Shown: positions 1 through 7,537 of the stretch, in pieces | Position numbering within the stretch: position 1 is the first letter of the stretch | Layout: each line of letters starts with the position of its first letter | DNA from: a virus | Length of the DNA stretch: 37,572 nucleotides | Virus record (IMG/VR): IMGVR_UViG_3300048552_000055 | Location: 1-37,572 of that record | Direction: 5' to 3' (one strand) | Made by a program: the position numbers and the translations under genes | Notes under the pieces: generated by a model | What the model saw: the letters and a program-made list of their open reading frames with translations, nothing else | What the model was told of the DNA's origin: nothing | Databases searched by the model: none

Positions 1-20
1 CAATAGCAAGTGATAAAAAA

Positions 21-389
21 ATGTATCCTTATATAATTATCCCACTTAGTACCTTTATACCAAAGAGATTCGCTGCTTTTGTGTTTGCGTTTATCATCTT
101 TGTTCGTCCAGCGCATAAAAATAATCAGGCACTCATAGAACATGAGAAGGTTCATGTGCGTCAATTTTGGCGAACTTTCTGCACACACCCTATATGGTAC
201 CAGTTCAATAAATCATATCGATTACGATCTGAGGTTGAGGGGTACGCTGTACAGATTAAAGTTCGAGAGGTCCTTGGTAAGTCATTGGACTTTGAACGGT
301 ATGCAAAATATATTTCGTTACACTATAATTTAGATGTCAGTGTAAAAGAGGCAGAATCCTTGTTACGTGAAGAACACAGTAAACTATGA
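21..389 (+). CDS. Small HExxH-motif protein, putative metallopeptidase fold
   Basis: A 122-aa protein. Residues 5-29 are largely hydrophobic and may form a membrane anchor. They are followed by H41-E-K-V-H45 with Q48, and by E71/E73 and A76 about 30 residues later. HExxH plus a downstream Glu is the zinc-site pattern of gluzincin-type peptidases. The phage protein at 29844-30221 has the same layout (RP, then HExxHxxQ, then a Glu-Ala segment), so the two look like distant paralogs. The frame is open to the left window edge, but stops in other frames at positions 11-16 suggest a preceding gene ends there and that ATG 21 is the true start. No clear Shine-Dalgarno. Activity is unproven; it could be an inactive fold. 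Confidence 0.6.
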   Translation: MYPYIIIPLSTFIPKRFAAFVFAFIIFVRPAHKNNQALIEHEKVHVRQFWRTFCTHPIWYQFNKSYRLRSEVEGYAVQIKVREVLGKSLDFERYAKYISLHYNLDVSVKEAESLLREEHSKL

Positions 390-811
390 TAGTAGGATTC
401 ACTTGTTCGTCATTCGACCTTCTTCATGCGGGTCATGTCTCTATGTTACGAGACGCAAAAGCACACTGCGACTATCTTATTTGCGGACTACAAGTAGACC
501 CTTCTCTTGATCGTGACTATAAAAATCCCCCAGTACAATCCATTGTTGAAAGATACACCCAGTTGAACTCTGTGGGGTATGTCGACGAAATAATTCCCTA
601 TGTGACTGAACAAGACCTAGAAGATATTCTTTCCATGTACCAAATAGACTTGCGTATCATGGGTGAGGAGTATCGAGATTTAGATTTCACAGGAAAAGAT
701 ATTTGCCGTAAACGCGGCATACAGTTATACTTCAATGAAAGGTCTCACAGATTCTCATCTAGTGACCTAAGAAAAAGAGTAGTTGATAGTAACCAATTGA
801 CAGACCAGTAA
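386..811 (+). CDS. Cytidylyltransferase-like nucleotidyltransferase (glycerol-3-phosphate cytidylyltransferase type)
   Basis: A 141-aa single-domain nucleotidyltransferase. The signature HxGH motif is H14-A-G-H17, after an N-terminal strand (GFTCSSFDLL). An RFSSSDLR segment near the C-terminus corresponds to the second family motif (RTxGISTSxI-like). The size matches TagD-type glycerol-3-phosphate cytidylyltransferases, which form CDP-glycerol from CTP and glycerol-3-phosphate. The substrate here cannot be read from sequence and could be another phospho-sugar or phospho-alcohol. The start codon overlaps the upstream stop (ATGA), so the two genes are probably translationally coupled. Similar genes occur in marine T4-like phages, perhaps for surface or cell-envelope modification. 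Confidence 0.8.
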   Translation: MIVGFTCSSFDLLHAGHVSMLRDAKAHCDYLICGLQVDPSLDRDYKNPPVQSIVERYTQLNSVGYVDEIIPYVTEQDLEDILSMYQIDLRIMGEEYRDLDFTGKDICRKRGIQLYFNERSHRFSSSDLRKRVVDSNQLTDQ

Positions 812-825
812 TATTTTGGTATAAT
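797..825 (+). promoter_or_regulatory. Sigma-70 promoter for the gp55 gene
   Basis: TTGACA at 797-802 and TATAAT at 820-825 with a 17-bp spacer: a perfect consensus. It overlaps the end of the upstream gene and would give a leader of about 24 nt to ATG 856. Confidence 0.85.
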
Positions 826-855
826 ACGTACTAAATCAAATGAGTGGTATACATT

Positions 856-1443
856 ATGAAACCTAAAGAAAAACCGCATTACGTAAGTAACAAAGACTTC
901 TCAAACGCAGTCGTCGAATACTGTACCTCAGTGCATGAAGCTAAAAACGATGGAGAACCTCATCCGGTAGTAACTAACTACATCGCCTCCTGTTTTCTGA
1001 AGATCGCAGAGGGTCTCTCTCACAAGGCAAACTTTGTTCGTTACACCTATCGTGAAGAGATGGTCATGGACGCAGTGGAGAACTGTCTCAAAGCGATTGA
1101 GAACTATGATATTGAAGCGGCCACTCGTTCTGGTAAACCAAATGCATTCGCATATTTCACACAGATATCATGGTACGCATTCCTTCGTCGTATTCAAAAA
1201 GAAAAGAAACAACAAGACATCAAGATGAAGTATATCGCTGAGGCAGATATCAGCGAGTTCTTGGGTGATGATGATGACGGAATGTTTCAACAACAAACTT
1301 CCCCCTTCGTTGATACACTTAGACAGAGAATTGATGTCGTAAAAAGTGCAGACAACGAATTCAAAGAGTACGTCAAAGAAGAGAAGAAACGTAAACGACG
1401 TGCGGTGAATGTAGACTCAGACCTATCGGACTTTATAGAATAA
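856..1443 (+). CDS. 55: Late-transcription sigma factor, T4 gp55 family
   Basis: A 195-aa protein with a sigma region 2-like core: the segment AFAYFTQISWYAFLRRIQKE (about residues 93-112) is the conserved gp55 signature. In T4, gp55 replaces the host sigma on RNA polymerase, recognises the TATAAATA late box and is activated by the gp45 sliding clamp. The C-terminus is very basic (KRKRRA) and ends DLSDFIE, a hydrophobic/acidic tail like the clamp-binding end of T4 gp55. ATG 856 is preferred over ATG 844 because a GAGTGG element lies 8 nt upstream and conserved family sequence begins there. Transcribed from the perfect promoter at 797-825. Several exact late boxes in the window are its presumed targets. 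Confidence 0.93.
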   Translation: MKPKEKPHYVSNKDFSNAVVEYCTSVHEAKNDGEPHPVVTNYIASCFLKIAEGLSHKANFVRYTYREEMVMDAVENCLKAIENYDIEAATRSGKPNAFAYFTQISWYAFLRRIQKEKKQQDIKMKYIAEADISEFLGDDDDGMFQQQTSPFVDTLRQRIDVVKSADNEFKEYVKEEKKRKRRAVNVDSDLSDFIE

Positions 1444-1447
1444 TGAC

Positions 1448-1476
1448 TTGACAGACCCCTTTTATTGTAGTATAAT
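1448..1476 (+). promoter_or_regulatory. Sigma-70 promoter for gp47-gp46
   Basis: TTGACA 1448-1453, 17-bp spacer, TATAAT 1471-1476. It lies between the gp55 stop and the gp47 start at 1507 and should drive the gp47-gp46 pair. Confidence 0.85.
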
Positions 1477-1506
1477 AGTCGTCATATAAATTGAGTTGAG
1501 TCATTT

Positions 1507-2565
1507 ATGAAAATAGCAATACTTAACGACACCCACTGCGGATGTCGTAATTCTTCGGACATCTTTATGGATTACCAAGAACGCTTCTACAATGAGGTGT
1601 TCTTTCCTTATTTGAAACAAAATGGCATTACTCAGATTCTACATCTGGGTGACTACTATGATAACCGTAAAACTATCAATCTCAAAGCGTTGAACCACAA
1701 CCGCCAGATATTCTTGGATAAACTCCGTGAGTATAATATTCACATGGATATCATCCCCGGCAACCACGACGTTTATTTCAAAAACACCATCGAGTTGAAC
1801 TCTCTCAAGGAGTTGATGGGTCACTACATCAATGAGGTGGACATCCTCATGGACCCTATCGTTCGTGATTATGGCGGTGTCAAGTTTGGTCTTGTTCCTT
1901 GGATATGCCCTGAGAATGAGAAAGAGTGTTTGAAGTTCCTAGAGAATTGTGGTGCAGATGTCATTGGTGGTCACTTCGAACTCGCAGGGTTTGAGATGGA
2001 TAAAGGTCTGGTATGTAAAGAGGGTATGGACCCCAAACCACTGAATCGTTTTGAAACTGTGTTGTCCGGACACTTCCATACCAAGTCGAGTAAAGGTAAC
2101 ATACACTATCTTGGCGCACAGATGGAATTCTTCTGGAACGATGCACATGATAGAAAGTTCTTTCACATCTATGACACGGAGACCCGTGAGTTGACTCCTG
2201 TTCAAAACACAGTCACCCTGTTCCATAAGATTTACTATGATGAGAACACCATCAATTTCTTCGAGGACCTCTCATATCTAGACGGTAAGTTCGTCAAATT
2301 GATTGTGTCCAATCGTTCAGATATGCAGAAGTTTGAGAGATATGTTGAGAGAATCCAACGTCAGAAAATATATGAGTTGAAGATTGCTGAAGACTTCAAA
2401 GAGTTTCGTGGTGAAAATGTCTCAGATGAGGATTTAAGGGTTGACGACACGGAAACTTTAATATATAATTACATACAAGAAGTCGAGACTGATTTGGATA
2501 AGGGAAGAATCACCGGCGTAGTATCTGAACTAATGATTGAGGCGCAGAGCGTAGAAATTGCATGA
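1507..2565 (+). CDS. 47: Recombination endonuclease subunit gp47 (SbcD/Mre11 family)
   Basis: A 352-aa metallophosphoesterase. Visible metal-site motifs in order: D8-x-H10 (NDTHCG), GD at 48-49 (LHLGDYYDNR), GNHD 85-88, GGHFE near 157 and SGHFH near 190. This is the Mre11/SbcD arrangement; T4 gp47 partners gp46 to process DNA ends for recombination-dependent replication and host DNA breakdown. Length agrees with T4 gp47 (about 340 aa). It has its own perfect promoter, and its stop overlaps the gp46 start by 4 nt (ATGA), as expected for subunits made in fixed ratio. The Shine-Dalgarno is weak (GAGTTGAG). Confidence 0.95.
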   Translation: MKIAILNDTHCGCRNSSDIFMDYQERFYNEVFFPYLKQNGITQILHLGDYYDNRKTINLKALNHNRQIFLDKLREYNIHMDIIPGNHDVYFKNTIELNSLKELMGHYINEVDILMDPIVRDYGGVKFGLVPWICPENEKECLKFLENCGADVIGGHFELAGFEMDKGLVCKEGMDPKPLNRFETVLSGHFHTKSSKGNIHYLGAQMEFFWNDAHDRKFFHIYDTETRELTPVQNTVTLFHKIYYDENTINFFEDLSYLDGKFVKLIVSNRSDMQKFERYVERIQRQKIYELKIAEDFKEFRGENVSDEDLRVDDTETLIYNYIQEVETDLDKGRITGVVSELMIEAQSVEIA

Positions 2566-4286
2566 TAAAGTTTGAGACCCTCCGTTGGAAGAACTTTCTT
2601 TCGACGGGTGATTATTATAATGAAATAAACTTCCTAGACAGTTCCACTAACTTGATTGTTGGTGAGAACGGTGCTGGTAAGTCTACAATGCTCGATGCAC
2701 TATCGTTCGCATTGTTTGGTAAGGCACACCGTAAGATTACTAAGAACCAGTTGGTCAACACGATCAATAATAAGGGGTGTGTCACTGAAGTTACCTTTGC
2801 TGTAAATGGTATACAGTATCGTGTAGTGCGGGGAATCAAACCCGCTAAGTTTGAAATCTGGAAAGATGGTACTATGATCGACCAGAGTTCACACGCAAGA
2901 GAATATCAAGAGATTCTTGAGAAGAACGTCCTACAGATGTCTCACAAGAGTTTCCACCAAATTGTTGTTCTCGGCTCGTCGTCTTTTGTCCCGTTCATGC
3001 AACTCAACTCAACCTCTCGGCGTGACGTGATAGAAGACCTTCTTGATATTAACATATTTTCCAAAATGAATGTGATACTCAAGGAGAAAATCTCTCTCCT
3101 CAAAGGCGAGCTAGAGAACAACAACCATTCTATTGAGATGGTCAAGACCAAGATAAACTCACAGAAAAAATACATTCGTGATTTGACCGCAATCAATACT
3201 CAACATCGTAAAGATAAAGAGGGTGAGATTTCAGAACTCCAATCTGAGATTGCGGACCTGAACGAGACAAATGTCACTCTTTCTGAGACCGTCAATAATT
3301 TGATGCCTACCATCACAGATAGTCTAAACAACGTTCGTGCAAATAAAAGTAAACTGGATGAGTATTACGCACAGTTCAAGTCACAGGTGAAGTCTGTAGT
3401 CAAAGAGGCAAAGTTCTTTGACGATAATGAACACTGTCCTACTTGCGACCAAGACATCGGGGATGAACTTCGAAAAAGTAAGAAAGATGCTGCGACTGAT
3501 AAAGCGAAAGAACTAAAGTCTGCTATGGATAAGGCGGAAGAACAACAGAAACAGTACCAGACGGAGATCACGACCCTAGAGGAACAGATGTCATCCTGTC
3601 TTGCGGATCAGAATACCTTGAACAATAACAATCAGACTATCGGTCGTCTTCAAAGGTCAGTCACCAAGATTCAACAAGACTTGCAGGATATGACTGACAG
3701 TGATGGTGATATGGGTCAGGCGAATTCTGACCTCACACAACTAGACTCTGAGTTACATGATCTGACCGACTCTAAGTTTATTCTGAATGAAAAGTCATCT
3801 TACAACCGTATTGCAAGTGAGTTGCTTCGTGATACCGGAATCAAGACTAAAATCATTCGACAGTACGTGCCGGTCATCAATGAGTTGACCAACAAGTACT
3901 TACAGATTCTAGATTTCTTTGTCCACTTTGAGTTGGACGATAGTTTTAGTGAGACTATCCGGTCACGTTACCGCGACACGTTCTCATATGATTCTTTCTC
4001 CGAAGGTGAGAAACAACGTATTGATTTGTCCCTGTTATTTACTTGGCGACAGATTGCTAAGATGAAGAATTCGGTATCGACTAATCTGTTGATACTAGAT
4101 GAAACGTTCGACTCTTCGTTGGACGGTGAGGGTGTTGATAACCTTATGAAGATTATCGACACATTGAAAGAGGACACCAATGTCTTTGTTATTTCTCATA
4201 AGACTGAATTAGAGGATGCCCACTTCGAACGCAAGTTGTCGTTTGTCAAGGACAAGAATTTCAGTAGAATGCGAGAAAGTACTTGA
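2562..4286 (+). CDS. 46: Recombination endonuclease subunit gp46 (SbcC/Rad50 family ATPase)
   Basis: A 574-aa SMC-like ATPase. Walker A is GENGAGKS at 34-41. Two charged coiled-coil stretches (about 170-285 and 300-400) flank a zinc hook, C292-P-T-C295. The ABC signature SEGEKQRIDL (about 478) and Walker B LLILDETFDSSLD (about 515) follow. Together with gp47 it forms the Mre11/Rad50-type nuclease complex; the hook dimerises through zinc. The length is close to T4 gp46 (560 aa). The gene starts inside the gp47 stop, and the -35 box of the gp45 promoter overlaps its final codons. Confidence 0.96.
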   Translation: MIKFETLRWKNFLSTGDYYNEINFLDSSTNLIVGENGAGKSTMLDALSFALFGKAHRKITKNQLVNTINNKGCVTEVTFAVNGIQYRVVRGIKPAKFEIWKDGTMIDQSSHAREYQEILEKNVLQMSHKSFHQIVVLGSSSFVPFMQLNSTSRRDVIEDLLDINIFSKMNVILKEKISLLKGELENNNHSIEMVKTKINSQKKYIRDLTAINTQHRKDKEGEISELQSEIADLNETNVTLSETVNNLMPTITDSLNNVRANKSKLDEYYAQFKSQVKSVVKEAKFFDDNEHCPTCDQDIGDELRKSKKDAATDKAKELKSAMDKAEEQQKQYQTEITTLEEQMSSCLADQNTLNNNNQTIGRLQRSVTKIQQDLQDMTDSDGDMGQANSDLTQLDSELHDLTDSKFILNEKSSYNRIASELLRDTGIKTKIIRQYVPVINELTNKYLQILDFFVHFELDDSFSETIRSRYRDTFSYDSFSEGEKQRIDLSLLFTWRQIAKMKNSVSTNLLILDETFDSSLDGEGVDNLMKIIDTLKEDTNVFVISHKTELEDAHFERKLSFVKDKNFSRMREST

Positions 4287-4311
4287 CAAACGCTTCTGGA
4301 TATTATATAAT
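4283..4311 (+). promoter_or_regulatory. Sigma-70 promoter for the sliding clamp gene
   Basis: TTGACA 4283-4288, 17-bp spacer, TATAAT 4306-4311, overlapping the gp46 stop. The leader contains a good GAGGAA ribosome site before ATG 4341. Confidence 0.85.
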
Positions 4312-4340
4312 GTGCAACATATTAACTGAGGAATCAATCA

Positions 4341-5018
4341 ATGGAACTATCTAACCGAACGGTCGAGATACTGCGTAACTTCTCTACCATCAACCCAAAC
4401 ATTGTAGTCAATGGCGGCAACGTTCTGAAGACTATGTCTATTGCAAAAAACATTGTCTCCCGTGCTGAGATTGATGAGAGTTTTCCGAACACGTTCGGCA
4501 TTTACGACTTATCTGAATTCTTGTCGGTGTTGTCTTTGGTGGATCGTCCATCAATCACTTTTGGTGAGAACTTCTGTACTGTGTCGGACGGTAGTGGTCT
4601 ATCATCTGTGAAATACTTTTACTCTGACCCTGAGATGCTTTCTGCCCCCAAGAAAGACATTGTCATGCCAGAGTGTGAAGTCAAATTTTTACTCACTAAC
4701 GAAACCCTAAGTAAGATCAAACGTGCGTCTTCTGCGTTGGGTTACGAGAACATCTCTATTCGTCCCAATGGAAGTGCGGTTGAAATTACGGTAGTTGATA
4801 CCGATGATTCCACGTCTAACTCATTCTCCGTGTTAGTTGAAGGTCAATTCCCTGAAGGTGCCGACTTCAACTTTATCATGGGTGTGAATAACATGAAATT
4901 GCTGGGTGAAGACTATGAGGTGTCAATCTCTACCAAGTTGATCTCACATTTCAAATCTATAACATCTAACACGCAATACTTTATTGCACTTGAAAAGTCA
5001 TCTACTTACGGAGCATAA
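4341..5018 (+). CDS. 45: DNA polymerase sliding clamp gp45
   Basis: A 225-aa protein whose length (T4: 228 aa) and position between gp46 and the clamp-loader genes identify the trimeric sliding clamp. The N-terminal segment with NFSTINPNIVVNGG, the acidic FGIYDLSEFLSVLSL stretch and the central ISIRPNGSAVEITVVDTDD strand pattern are typical of T4-like clamps. gp45 tethers the polymerase to DNA and activates gp55-dependent late transcription. It has a dedicated perfect promoter and a strong GAGGAA ribosome site, consistent with high expression. Several proteins in this window carry C-terminal tails that resemble clamp-binding peptides. Confidence 0.92.
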   Translation: MELSNRTVEILRNFSTINPNIVVNGGNVLKTMSIAKNIVSRAEIDESFPNTFGIYDLSEFLSVLSLVDRPSITFGENFCTVSDGSGLSSVKYFYSDPEMLSAPKKDIVMPECEVKFLLTNETLSKIKRASSALGYENISIRPNGSAVEITVVDTDDSTSNSFSVLVEGQFPEGADFNFIMGVNNMKLLGEDYEVSISTKLISHFKSITSNTQYFIALEKSSTYGA

Positions 5019-5019
5019 C

Positions 5020-5256
5020 ATGACTGAAGATCAAAAGAATTTAAACGACCTCGCTAACCGCGTAGCACGTTCATGTGTTGCGGTAGTGGATACCGTAGTC
5101 ACTCGTGGCGGTTTCAAAGGTGAAGAACTTACTACTATTGGACAGTTGCGTGACCAAGCAATCAAAGTAGTTGCTCTCTATGAGAATGTTGCTAAAGCAT
5201 ACGCTGAAGAAGAAGTTGAGAAAGCATCTCCAAAACAGAAGAAGACTTCTAAGTAA
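5020..5256 (+). CDS. Hypothetical small helical protein
   Basis: A 78-aa protein of unknown function. ATG 5020 has a good ribosome site (CGGAG) and follows the gp45 stop after 1 nt, so it is co-transcribed with the clamp; an upstream in-frame start at 4984 lies inside gp45 and is less likely. The sequence is predicted helical, rich in Ala, Val and Glu, and ends in a lysine-rich tail (SPKQKKTSK). No motif is recognisable. Its position directly after gp45 suggests a replication or transcription accessory role, but this is only context. Confidence 0.7.
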   Translation: MTEDQKNLNDLANRVARSCVAVVDTVVTRGGFKGEELTTIGQLRDQAIKVVALYENVAKAYAEEEVEKASPKQKKTSK

Positions 5257-5264
5257 ACCCTTTT

Positions 5265-5352
5265 CGGTCTCTTGAATCATAATGTCTTTGCCCAAGGATA
5301 TGATTCGAGTTGAAGAAACACTATATAATGAATTATTTGATTCAAGAGGCCG
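5265..5352 (+). promoter_or_regulatory. Possible RNA switch: two mutually exclusive stems, one hiding a ribosome site
   Basis: Bases 5265-5279 pair with 5338-5352 in an uninterrupted 15-bp stem (one G-U pair). The 3' arm contains AAGAGG (5344-5349), the only plausible Shine-Dalgarno for ATG 5359. The 5' arm can alternatively pair: 5271-5280 with 5300-5309 (10 bp, one G-U). The two stems share 5271-5279 and cannot coexist. The second would free the ribosome site. A TATAAT at 5324-5329 lies in the loop but lacks a good -35. Function is inferred from base pairing only. Confidence 0.5.
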
Positions 5353-5358
5353 ACCCTT

Positions 5359-5595
5359 ATGAAGTGGTATGATAAAGAAATTGCACAGGAAACATTGATA
5401 CATGTCTCTCTAGGCACTCTTATAAATTATCCACTAAATATTTTCTTCACTTGGTTGGTGATTGTCCAGTGGGGAAATACAGACCCTATAGTTTTATCCA
5501 CAACACTTACAGCGGGTATCTCAGTTATTGCGTTCACGCGCATATACATAGTACGTACCCTTACAGAAAAACGTAAGAAACGAATGCTCGGATAG
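5359..5595 (+). CDS. Small two-helix membrane protein
   Basis: A 78-aa protein with two hydrophobic segments (about residues 18-37 and 44-62) followed by a basic tail (RTLTEKRKKRMLG). The pattern of a short amphipathic N-terminus, two membrane helices and an R-x-x-x-R-T-L end resembles small phage membrane proteins of unknown function (DUF7220-like, from memory, unverified). Its last 10 nt are the first 10 nt of the tRNA-Thr gene: its TAG stop is T8-A9-G10 of the tRNA. Its ribosome site is buried in the 15-bp stem at 5265-5352. Confidence 0.65.
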   Translation: MKWYDKEIAQETLIHVSLGTLINYPLNIFFTWLVIVQWGNTDPIVLSTTLTAGISVIAFTRIYIVRTLTEKRKKRMLG

Positions 5596-5661
5596 CTCAG
5601 TTGGTAGAGCAGCTGACTTGTAATCAGCAGGTCGCAGGTTCGACTCCTGTTCCGAGCTCCA
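5586..5661 (+). tRNA. tRNA-Thr (anticodon TGT)
   Basis: Acceptor GCTCGGA (5586-5592) pairs with TCCGAGC (5651-5657), then T and encoded CCA. Anticodon stem GCTGA/TCAGC encloses loop CTTGTAA, anticodon TGT. The T arm has the usual TTCGA loop. The gene overlaps the upstream CDS stop by 10 nt. Confidence 0.96.
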
Positions 5662-5685
5662 TTTTTATTATGAATACGGTGAATC

Positions 5686-6768
5686 ATGTCATATATCTTC
5701 ACGAGTGAGAGTGTTAGTAATGGACATCCGGACAAGGTTGCAGATGCAATTTCCGACTCTGTTGCTACATATCTCATAGACCAAAATATCAATAATCGTG
5801 CCGCAGTCGAGACCCTAGTCACGACGAATATGGTAACCCTTGCGGGAGAATACAAGAGCGACAAGTTTGATAAGAATGTCATCGACCAGATTGTGAGGGA
5901 TGTTGTAAAGAGAATTGGGTATGAGCAAGATGGGTTTCACTGGAGAGACCTAAAGATTTATAATGAACTGCATGGACAAAGTTCAGACATTGCATTAGGG
6001 ACAGATGACTTCGGTGCTGGAGATCAGGGGTTGATGTTTGGTTATGCTACCAGAGAAACCTCTAACTATATGCCTTTGGCAATTAGTCTCAGTCACAAAA
6101 TACTTCGAGAAGTTACTTCTAAATTACCATACGGACCAGACGCCAAGGCTCAAGTATCAGTAGAGTACAGTGAAGTGGGTAAACCGTTACGAGTAACCAA
6201 GGTAGTGTGTTCTGCACAACACGGAGAGGACCAAGACATAGAAGTGGTTCGCAGTAATATTGTTGCGGTAATCTCTTCTTCTCTTTCTGCTTGGGTAGAC
6301 GATAATACTGAGTATCTGATAAATCCGACTGGTAATTTTGTTATTGGTGGACCAGATGGTGATGCTGGAGTCACAGGTAGAAAAATTATTGTAGATACCT
6401 ACGGTGGTTATTGTCCTCATGGTGGTGGTGCATTCTCAGGTAAGGACTGTACCAAGGTAGACCGTTCTGGTGCATATATGGCACGATACTTAGCGAAGAA
6501 CCTTGTACATTTCAAGGGGTTTGACAACTGCACTGTTCAACTAAGTTATGCGATCGGTGTGAAAGAACCCACTAGCATTTATGTCTATGCTGACGGTAAA
6601 GTGTGGGAACATCTTGTGTCAGAGATTCGAGAGACCGTAGACCTAACTCCCAAAGGTATCATTGATCGATTTGATCTGTTTGGACTTGACCTCACTAAAA
6701 CTACCAACTATGGACACTTCGGAAAACCGGATATGCCATGGGAACGTCTCGACTTATATAAATCGTAA
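5686..6768 (+). CDS. metK: S-adenosylmethionine synthetase (methionine adenosyltransferase)
   Basis: A 360-aa enzyme forming S-adenosylmethionine from methionine and ATP. Seen: H14-P-D-K17 of the ATP site, the GAGDQGLMFGYA methionine-binding motif, GGPDGDAGVTGRK, and the glycine-rich P-loop GGGAFSGKD followed by TKVDRS. One position that is usually Pro in the last motif is Cys (KDCTK). Length is slightly below the bacterial ~385 aa, but all catalytic blocks are present. It begins 24 nt after tRNA-Thr, leaving no room for a SAM riboswitch. The two DNA methyltransferases at 14832 and 16870 would use its product, so a role in supporting phage DNA methylation is a reasonable inference. Confidence 0.95.
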   Translation: MSYIFTSESVSNGHPDKVADAISDSVATYLIDQNINNRAAVETLVTTNMVTLAGEYKSDKFDKNVIDQIVRDVVKRIGYEQDGFHWRDLKIYNELHGQSSDIALGTDDFGAGDQGLMFGYATRETSNYMPLAISLSHKILREVTSKLPYGPDAKAQVSVEYSEVGKPLRVTKVVCSAQHGEDQDIEVVRSNIVAVISSSLSAWVDDNTEYLINPTGNFVIGGPDGDAGVTGRKIIVDTYGGYCPHGGGAFSGKDCTKVDRSGAYMARYLAKNLVHFKGFDNCTVQLSYAIGVKEPTSIYVYADGKVWEHLVSEIRETVDLTPKGIIDRFDLFGLDLTKTTNYGHFGKPDMPWERLDLYKS

Positions 6769-6815
6769 GTATCATACCTATAGATAAAAGTCATACTGTT
6801 TTTTTCTCTTTGAGT

Positions 6816-6823
6816 GATAAATA
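6816..6823 (+). promoter_or_regulatory. Possible late promoter box (GATAAATA)
   Basis: GATAAATA in the 81-nt gap before the alternative oxidase gene differs from the T4 late box TATAAATA only at the first base. The gap has no sigma-70 promoter that I can see. Confidence 0.35.
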
Positions 6824-6849
6824 CAAGTTTGGAATGATTTGGAAATAGA

Positions 6850-7428
6850 ATGATACACCAGAAAATATCACATGTTGTAGCAAAATCTCAGACGGCATTC
6901 TTCCGGTTCTTTGCGGACACATTCTTTGGTCAACGTTACGGTCATCGTGCACTTGTTTTAGAAACAGTTGCCGGAGTGCCGGGCATGGTTGGAGGAATGC
7001 TTACCCACCTAATGAGTCTTCGTCGACTGGAACGTGGCAATGGACATAAGATACAAGAACTTCTAGACGAAGCGACCAACGAAAGAAAACATCTAATGTT
7101 CTTTATGGAAGTGGTCCACCCATCCATATTAGAACGTATAATAATCATCATCGCGCAATTCATCTTCTGGCATTACTACCTGTTGCTTTACGTCTTGTTT
7201 CCTAAGACGGCACACCGTATGACAGGATACTTCGAGGATGAGGCAGTACGTAGTTATACCACTTATCTGGAACTTATTGAGTCAGGTGAGATTGAGAACG
7301 TCCCTGCGCCACAGATTGCGATTGAGTACTATGGACTATTACCGGATGCAAAACTGTCTGATATGATAAAATATGTCCGACAAGATGAAATGCATCACGC
7401 TGAAGTGAACCATAGATACGCTGAATAG
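6850..7428 (+). CDS. Alternative oxidase (di-iron quinol oxidase)
   Basis: A 192-aa AOX/PTOX-family protein. All six iron ligands are visible: E38 in LETVAGVPGM, E78 and H81 in NERKHL, E129 (or E131) in FEDEAVRSYT, and E180 and H183 in DEMHH. Hydrophobic helices at about 39-55 and 96-118 provide the monotopic membrane face. AOX passes electrons from quinol directly to oxygen without pumping protons. Cyanophages are known to carry a plastoquinol version; here no photosynthesis gene accompanies it, so a respiratory ubiquinol oxidase is more likely. It would lower reactive oxygen and keep central metabolism running while the host is being drained. The ribosome site is weak. Confidence 0.93.
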   Translation: MIHQKISHVVAKSQTAFFRFFADTFFGQRYGHRALVLETVAGVPGMVGGMLTHLMSLRRLERGNGHKIQELLDEATNERKHLMFFMEVVHPSILERIIIIIAQFIFWHYYLLLYVLFPKTAHRMTGYFEDEAVRSYTTYLELIESGEIENVPAPQIAIEYYGLLPDAKLSDMIKYVRQDEMHHAEVNHRYAE

Positions 7429-7450
7429 TGACTAATGAGACGTTATTTTT

Positions 7451-7458
7451 TATAAATA
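7451..7458 (+). promoter_or_regulatory. T4-type late promoter box upstream of gp44
   Basis: Exact TATAAATA in the AOX-gp44 intergenic gap, 16 nt upstream of the sigma-70 -35 box. It would add late (gp55-dependent) transcription of the clamp-loader operon. Confidence 0.6.
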
Positions 7459-7473
7459 ATTGTCTATAGATAG

Positions 7474-7502
7474 TTTACATGAGAGGGGTTTTGTAGTATA
7501 AT
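7474..7502 (+). promoter_or_regulatory. Sigma-70 promoter for gp44-gp62-regA
   Basis: TTTACA 7474-7479, 17-bp spacer, TATAAT 7497-7502, one mismatch to consensus. The leader carries a GGAG ribosome site before ATG 7538. Confidence 0.8.
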
Positions 7503-7537
7503 AGACCCCATACATTATTTTATATTATGGAGTTGTA

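Noticed and set aside
5658-5685. SAM riboswitch upstream of metK
   Set aside because: Only 24 nt separate tRNA-Thr from the metK start; there is no room for one.
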